From NCBI RefSeq assembly GCF_017874215.1, contig NZ_JAGGLB010000010.1, forward strand, positions 1 to 64,000: a stretch of 64,000 nucleotides of DNA, written 5' to 3'. The first letter of the stretch is position 1. Every line of letters starts with the position of its first letter. The DNA comes from Paenibacillus eucommiae. Its GTDB lineage: Bacteria; Bacillota; Bacilli; Paenibacillales; NBRC-103111. Under the pieces are notes generated by a model. The model searched no databases. It worked only from the letters and a program-made list of their open reading frames with translations, and was not told where the DNA came from. This document shows, one piece after another, positions 58,607-64,000 of this stretch. The position numbers and the translations under genes were made by a program.

Positions 58607-61600
58607 TTACTGTCTGACTAGTATAAACCGATCGACATATAGATTTTGGATGGCGGTTGAGTCGGGCGGCACTAGCCATGCAAAGTGATCGGATAACGCT
58701 TCCGCGTCGTACTGATAAATTTCGGGGAACTCTACCCAATGATATTCACCGTCCGCCACTTGTGCGTAATCCATCAAAGCTGAACTGGCCATCGTTGGAT
58801 GGTAGATACCGTATCTAAAAGCTGTGTCTCCTGCTGAACCGGTGCCCGGATCAATGCGGACACTCGCGTACAGCTTCCAATGGCCTTCGTTCGGAAGATT
58901 CAGACTGGGTAATTGAATCGCCCAGGCATTTGTACTGCCAGTCACTTTAACCGCTACAGTATCAGAAGCCTTCGGGTCTCGCGCAATCTCAGCAGGCGAG
59001 TACAACTGTAAAGCATCATCCTGATATTCTTTCCAGTCCGATTCAGGCAAATCTGCCACAAAGTCAGGGATAGTCGAAATTTTAACGGCTATGATCCGAT
59101 CAACATATAAATTTTGGATAGCAGTTGAGTTAGGCGGCGCGATCCAGGCAAGGTGGTCATCTGACTCCTCTTCCGGGTCATACTGATACGTCCCGGGGAA
59201 TTCTACCCAATGATATTCGCCGTCCGCCATTTGTGCGTAATCCATCGTAGCTGAGGTGGCGAGCGTCGGGTGATAGATCCCGAACTTGAACGCAGTGTCA
59301 CCTGCCGTACCCGTACCTGGATCAATACGGACATTTGCGTACAACTTCCATTTCCCTTCGTTTGGCAGGCTCTGATTGGGTAATTGAATCGCCCATGCGT
59401 TCGTGCTGCCTGTTACTCTTGCCGCCTTGTGATTCGAAGCCCTCGCGTCAGGTACGACCAGCGTTCCTGCAGAGGAAGATAAATGTAAGGCATCATCCTG
59501 ATATTCTTTCCAGTCCGATTCAGGCAAAGCTGCCACAAAGTCAGGGATAGTCGAATTTTTGACCGCTACGATCCGGTCGACATATAAATTTTGGATAGCC
59601 GTTGAGTTCGGCGGTGCCAGCCAAGCAAAGTGATCTGACTCTTGTTCCGGGTCATACTGATACGTTCCGGGGAATTCTACCCAATGATATTCGCCGTCCG
59701 CCATTTGTGCGTAATCCATCGCAGCTGAGGTTGCAAGCGCCGGGTGATAGATCCCGAACTTAAGCGCAGTGTCGCCGGCTGTACCCGTTCCTGGATCAAT
59801 ACGGACATTTGCGTACAACTTCCATTGGCCTTCGTTTGGCAGGCTCTGATTGGGCAATTGAATCGCCCAGGCGTTCGTGCTGCCTGTCACTTTAGCTGCT
59901 GCGTGATCCGAAGCCTTCAGGTCTTGTGCGATCCCCGTTCCTACAGGTGAGGATAACTGCAACACATCATCCTGATACTCTCTCCAGTCTGATTCAGGCA
60001 AGTTCGCCACAAAGTCCGGTGCTGCTGGTACGGTCCGCTGAAATTTGACGGCTATGATCTGATCGACGTATAAATTTTGGATGACGGTTGAGTCTGTTGG
60101 TGCCAGCCAAGCGAAGTGATCGGATATATCTTCCGGGTCATATTCATAAAGTCCGGGTAAAGCTACCCAGTGGTATTCGCCATCCGCTACTTGTGCGTAG
60201 TCCATCGATGCTGATACACCCTTCGTTGGGTGTGAGATACCGTATCTGAATGCGGTGTCGCCTGCTGTCCCGGTGCCCGGATCAATACGGACATTGGCAT
60301 ACAGGGTCCACTTCCCTTCACGAGGAAGATTCAAATTGGGCAATTGAATGGCCCATGCATTCGTGCTGCCTGTTACTCTGGCTGCTGCGCTATCCGAAGC
60401 CTTCGGATCTTGCACCATCTTCGTGCCAACAGGCGAGTATAATTGTAATGCATAATCCTGATACTCTCTCCAATCCGCTTTAGGCAAATCGGCTACAAAA
60501 TCCGGTGTTGCCGAAACAGTTCGCTCAAAAATCTGATCATAAAGCGATTCCATCGTTCCATTGATCTTATAATGTTTAATGCCCGCCGTAAATTCCTTGA
60601 ATCTTGTAAAACGGTTGTTGAAATCCAGGTTCCAAGCAATATTGCGCGCTTGTGCCTCCTTCATATAGTCGGCTCCACGCATCAAAATAACGTAATCCAC
60701 CTCGACACGGGTCCTTTGTACATGATTCAGAAAATCGGGGGAATCTGCCACCGCAGCTTCTGCTTGAGCAAACCATTTATCGGCCTGGCGCATAACGTCA
60801 AAGGACAGGTAAGAGGACTCAAGTGATGTAGAGGTGCTAAGCAGAGAATCACTTTGTTCGAAGGCCTCATGCAGCAATTCAATATATTGGCTGATATACG
60901 GAGCAGCATCTCCATAGTAACCCGCGACAAACTGTTCAATTAACTGGCGGTAATCCTGATTCGGGTTCCATAACAGGCGGGCCCCAATCCATGCACGCAG
61001 GTCGTTAAGACCAGTGCTCGCCGGAGCAGTAATGCCATGCATATGCTGACCAAAGTAGCCTTTGAAGGCTGGGTATTGAGCCAGGGACTGAATCGTCTCG
61101 CTCATCGCATAAAGACTCGGATAGGGCGTTAAATATCCCCCGCTGCCATAGTTGATCAAATAATCCCAAATAATAATGTTTTGTGATATATCCGCCCATT
61201 CTTTTGCGTTATCTCCAGAAAACTGATTTTCCGGATCAAAAATTGGACGGCCATGATTTTTAAAAATAGGAGCGAAGGTAATGACCACGTTATCAGGGAT
61301 GGTAACATTCGTAGGTGCCTTTTCTGTAAACATATAAGCAAGCGTACCAATACGTGCTTCAGGAATTTCAGCCTTTACCCGCGCCGCAACATCACTGACC
61401 ATATCAAAGATAGGGGCTGCCAATGTTCCTCCATGCTGCTCTGCAAAAGACTTACTGTCTGCATCTGCATACCATACAGGTTCATCTTGCTGGCTGAACC
61501 CATAGGAAGCATTTTTCCCCTCATTTTTTCTTTGATTGATCAAATCAATCAGGTTGGTTGCAGCAATTTCACGAACATTTTCGTCCATTGCTAACAGCTG

Positions 61601-63664
61601 CCCGCCGTTGTGGTATTCGGTTTGCGGTACGATTTCATGGAAATTGTGTACATCGGACGGCCAAAAATCGGACCAGCTGTCCAACCATGGCTCAGATTGC
61701 GGAATACGGCCGTAATGATCTCTATATTTGCCGTTCAGCAGGTTATGAGCCCTGTATAGCTCATTGTTGCCATCGTTGACATACATTTCACGGTATTCGT
61801 AACGTGGCACTTGAATATCTTTGTTTATGTCTAGCTGCAAAGTGGTATGACTGGGAACAAATGTATAGATCGGAGAATACCATTTGACTCCAACGTAATC
61901 ATCGAGGAAATAATTCACCCCGTACATCGTTCCGCGTGAATGACTGCCGGCAATAACAATATACTGCTGCTCCTTCTGGATGACAAAACCGTCTTCTCCA
62001 AGCGATTCATCAGTCAATTCAGGCACAAGACTATCCGTCAAGGTGTTTCTGCCTACAAGCACGACAGGACCGCTAGGCGGGTTGGCACTTTCTGTCAATT
62101 GGAAAGTGGCCCCGGTCACCTCATTCAAATAGTTGACTAATTCTTCGGCCGCATGCTTCTCCATGATATTTGCATCACTGTGAACAAAGACTTTATATAG
62201 CGCTTGCCCATCATTGGCAAGTCTCACGGCTGACCCGCCTTCTCCGCCATTTCCGTTATCTCCCCCGGTTCCTGGCGAGAAAAAAGAATGGGTACCTTCT
62301 TTACCTGCACCTTCCATCAACAAGGGCTGTTTTTCAAAAGTTGTTCCTCTCGCCTTGTCAGAGAGTGTCGCTTTTTCAATCACACCTCCGCCAAGTACTT
62401 TGATGATCGCATCAATACTCATTGCAAGGATGCGGGCTTCCACACCGATATCTAATTTCAAGTTAGTTGCTTGCCCGGCAGCTATGAATTCATGTATAAC
62501 TCCTTGCTGAAACTCAACTACAATACCTTTTGCGGCAATATGGACTTTGTCAAAATAACCGCGCAGCGTGATTTGGGAGCCTTCCGCAATCGTCTCATGC
62601 AGCTTCACCTGACTGATACCTGCAGCGTTATCAGGAGAACCCGATTGTTCGATAATCGCAGGCGTTTTCAGAAGGACCTCGGCTATCTTAGTCGTTCCCT
62701 CAACAACAATCCGCACCGTTCCCTGCTTCTTATCCACGATGACAGTAGCTAGCACGCTATTTTTCACGTGTATACTGTTCTTTCCCCCGCCTTGAACAGT
62801 GGTTGTTCCAAGAACTGTTACATTGTGAAGGTACACGTCCCCTTCTTCAATGCCTTTGGCCAATATTACATTTCCGGCGATCCTCATGTTCTGCAAGGTG
62901 ACACCGGCAGCGTTTACAATGACATTGCCGCTAACATATCGGATGCCGCTGCCAGGTCCATATGTTCCTGCCTGGCTGAACTCAAGAGCCGTATCGGACT
63001 TCAGTGCCCGATCGAGCACAACCAGCAGCTCCGCTCGGGTGATGGCGGCTTGCGGACGGAATTGTCCGTCCCCATAACCTTCCACCAATTTTGCCGCTGC
63101 AGCAGCCGCCACCGCTCCTTTGCTCCACTCAGGAAGCTTCTCGTCATCCGCAAATATAACGGCAGAAGCGCTCTCCCCATCGGCATTCAATCCCAGCAAG
63201 CGGACAAGAAGGACGGCCGCCTCCTGCCTGCTGATTTCCCGTTTCGTACCAATCGTCCCATCGAGATAGCCTTCTATGTAACCGGCTTGAACTGCTTTTG
63301 CCACTTCGTCATACGCCCAATCGGACGCGGGAAGATCAGCAAAGTCGACGGACGCTTTGTCATGATATCCGAAAGACCGATTGATGAGCGCGATGGCTTC
63401 TCCCCGATTTATCGGGCGATCCGGTTGGAATGTGCCATCGGGATAACCCTCCACGTAACCGCTCTCCACCCAGGCTTGAATGGTTTCCTTCGCCCAATGA
63501 TTCTTCACATCCGACAACATAGCCAGGGATGAAAGGGGATTGTTCGATTCGGCGGCTGCCGCTCCGGTTACCGGTACGATGAACGAACCGAATGTAGAAT
63601 AAATAAGACAACACATGATAAACAGCAGAATGACTTTCTTGCTTTGCTTACTCACCAAGCTCAT
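58607..63664 (-). CDS. Giant SLH/DUF4838 surface protein with four C-terminal repeat domains, 1685 aa
   Basis: The signal peptide (1-37) is followed by three N-terminal SLH repeats (HWAKETIQAWVESGYVEGYP; FADLPASDWAYDEVAKAVQA; FRPQAAITRAELLVVLDRAL), then a strand-rich region (about 225-470, VTLQNMRIAGNVILAKGIEE) that looks like a beta-helix. The DUF4838 region (480-1040) is closely similar to the protein at 46055 (SHSRGTMYGVNYFLDDYVGV; PQTEYHNGGQLLAMDENVRE). Four tandem repeats of about 155 residues fill the rest, each with SDWKEYQDDAL, STNAWAIQLPNQSLPNEG, YANVRIDPGTGTAGDTA, DGEYHWVEFPG and IQNLYVDRI; they look like carbohydrate-binding jelly-rolls. Here the anchor is N-terminal, not C-terminal as in the paralogue. 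AGGAGG precedes the ATG. Confidence 0.88.
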   Translation of the reverse strand: MSLVSKQSKKVILLFIMCCLIYSTFGSFIVPVTGAAAAESNNPLSSLAMLSDVKNHWAKETIQAWVESGYVEGYPDGTFQPDRPINRGEAIALINRSFGYHDKASVDFADLPASDWAYDEVAKAVQAGYIEGYLDGTIGTKREISRQEAAVLLVRLLGLNADGESASAVIFADDEKLPEWSKGAVAAAAAAKLVEGYGDGQFRPQAAITRAELLVVLDRALKSDTALEFSQAGTYGPGSGIRYVSGNVIVNAAGVTLQNMRIAGNVILAKGIEEGDVYLHNVTVLGTTTVQGGGKNSIHVKNSVLATVIVDKKQGTVRIVVEGTTKIAEVLLKTPAIIEQSGSPDNAAGISQVKLHETIAEGSQITLRGYFDKVHIAAKGIVVEFQQGVIHEFIAAGQATNLKLDIGVEARILAMSIDAIIKVLGGGVIEKATLSDKARGTTFEKQPLLMEGAGKEGTHSFFSPGTGGDNGNGGEGGSAVRLANDGQALYKVFVHSDANIMEKHAAEELVNYLNEVTGATFQLTESANPPSGPVVLVGRNTLTDSLVPELTDESLGEDGFVIQKEQQYIVIAGSHSRGTMYGVNYFLDDYVGVKWYSPIYTFVPSHTTLQLDINKDIQVPRYEYREMYVNDGNNELYRAHNLLNGKYRDHYGRIPQSEPWLDSWSDFWPSDVHNFHEIVPQTEYHNGGQLLAMDENVREIAATNLIDLINQRKNEGKNASYGFSQQDEPVWYADADSKSFAEQHGGTLAAPIFDMVSDVAARVKAEIPEARIGTLAYMFTEKAPTNVTIPDNVVITFAPIFKNHGRPIFDPENQFSGDNAKEWADISQNIIIWDYLINYGSGGYLTPYPSLYAMSETIQSLAQYPAFKGYFGQHMHGITAPASTGLNDLRAWIGARLLWNPNQDYRQLIEQFVAGYYGDAAPYISQYIELLHEAFEQSDSLLSTSTSLESSYLSFDVMRQADKWFAQAEAAVADSPDFLNHVQRTRVEVDYVILMRGADYMKEAQARNIAWNLDFNNRFTRFKEFTAGIKHYKINGTMESLYDQIFERTVSATPDFVADLPKADWREYQDYALQLYSPVGTKMVQDPKASDSAAARVTGSTNAWAIQLPNLNLPREGKWTLYANVRIDPGTGTAGDTAFRYGISHPTKGVSASMDYAQVADGEYHWVALPGLYEYDPEDISDHFAWLAPTDSTVIQNLYVDQIIAVKFQRTVPAAPDFVANLPESDWREYQDDVLQLSSPVGTGIAQDLKASDHAAAKVTGSTNAWAIQLPNQSLPNEGQWKLYANVRIDPGTGTAGDTALKFGIYHPALATSAAMDYAQMADGEYHWVEFPGTYQYDPEQESDHFAWLAPPNSTAIQNLYVDRIVAVKNSTIPDFVAALPESDWKEYQDDALHLSSSAGTLVVPDARASNHKAARVTGSTNAWAIQLPNQSLPNEGKWKLYANVRIDPGTGTAGDTAFKFGIYHPTLATSATMDYAQMADGEYHWVEFPGTYQYDPEEESDDHLAWIAPPNSTAIQNLYVDRIIAVKISTIPDFVADLPESDWKEYQDDALQLYSPAEIARDPKASDTVAVKVTGSTNAWAIQLPSLNLPNEGHWKLYASVRIDPGTGSAGDTAFRYGIYHPTMASSALMDYAQVADGEYHWVEFPEIYQYDAEALSDHFAWLVPPDSTAIQNLYVDRFILVRQ

Positions 63665-63729
63665 AGCGCACCTCCTGAGTTATAACAAGTTTCTAATATT
63701 TTGTATAAATAGTAAATATTATAAACGGA

Positions 63730-64000
63730 CTAAACAGTTGCCGCGTTTCCTGAAAGGACTGTGAAATTGTGAATGGCAGCCGCATAGGTATTGCGCAGCG
63801 CATGGACGTCCGCGCCGATATTCAGGAAGCGATAGCCCTCGGCGATAATATTTTCGATCATGTCCGGCGTTGTAATCGTTCCCGGAAACTTCCCGTTTCT
63901 AATGGCACATTCGGCCACCTTTTGTCTGGCTTCTACGATTCTCGGATGGTTGATTTGCCCCGGAATGCCATATGCCTGCGACAAGTCCGCAGGACCAAAA
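63730..64000 (-). CDS. HpcH/HpaI-family aldolase, C-terminal part (runs off window)
   Basis: The frame is open to the window edge and reads FGPADLSQAYGIPGQINHP, then a helical stretch, FLNIGADVHALRNTY and a short tail, the usual end of HpcH/HpaI-type aldolases (for example 2,4-dihydroxyhept-2-ene-1,7-dioate aldolase), which cleave or form pyruvate-type aldol products with a metal ion. The conserved GPADLS loop is at the edge. The upstream part, including the metal-binding acids, is not in the window. It lies just upstream of the giant surface-protein gene on the same strand. Confidence 0.8.
   Translation of the reverse strand, partial: FGPADLSQAYGIPGQINHPRIVEARQKVAECAIRNGKFPGTITTPDMIENIIAEGYRFLNIGADVHALRNTYAAAIHNFTVLSGNAATV

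Noticed and set aside
62768-63532. 254-codon plus-strand frame opposite the giant surface protein
   Set aside because: Shadow of the SLH coding repeats, with no ribosome site or recognisable domain.

Overview
The window looks like chromosomal DNA of a Paenibacillus-type Firmicute. It opens with the 5' end of a 16S rRNA gene on the minus strand with Firmicute signature sequence. Four large proteins or fragments carry S-layer homology (SLH) domains. Three loci follow the LplA/LplB/LplC carbohydrate-transporter plan with YesM/YesN-type or AraC regulators, and a short gene encodes a paeninodin-like lasso peptide precursor. Most start codons are preceded by strong GGAGG-type ribosome binding sites.

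Layout. 1-625: 16S start and rRNA leader/promoter. 626-1679: HEPN-like gene divergent from an Xre regulator. 1725-15637: carbohydrate locus 1 (binding protein, two permeases, a YVTN/SLH surface protein, a Tat-exported propeller-like protein and an MlrC-like M81 metallopeptidase, divergent from a YesN/YesM pair). 15611-20011: small genes (hypothetical, DUF3817, Pro/Glu-rich protein, peroxiredoxin, CsbD, lipoprotein) with two copies of a large hairpin repeat. 20001-31323: carbohydrate locus 2 (two permeases divergent from YesM, YesN and binding protein), then a GH106-like glycosidase and a cupin AraC regulator. 31432-36222: lasso peptide island (cyclase, precursor, ABC exporter) flanked by gene fragments. 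36582-39737: Fur-regulated iron-siderophore uptake operon with a fused permease. 39956-41386: orphan histidine kinase carrying a trace of its lost response regulator. 42342-55330: carbohydrate locus 3 (two permeases, binding protein, DUF4838/SLH protein; opposite strand: glycosidase and membrane-bound AraC regulator). 55332-58460: SLH fragment, an AT-rich serine protease gene and a graveyard of broken genes. 58607-64000: a 1685-residue SLH/DUF4838 surface protein and the end of an HpcH/HpaI-type aldolase gene.

How the parts work together. Each carbohydrate locus joins a lipoprotein binding protein and two CUT1 permeases (no ATPase gene, so a shared MsmX-like ATPase is expected) with a dedicated sensor/AraC regulator and surface or hydrolytic proteins, suggesting surface-anchored polysaccharide use. 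In loci 2 and 3 I found regulator-site candidates that sit at identical distances from the -10 boxes of two separate promoters each. Several cre-like sites suggest catabolite control.

The most notable items are: a lasso precursor with a Gly1-Asp9 ring plan and a predicted ring-to-tail disulfide, in a cluster that lacks the leader-peptide-processing genes; an intergenic hairpin repeat family with compensatory base changes, one copy of which supplies the last codons and stop of a glycosidase gene; and the two promoter-motif pairs.
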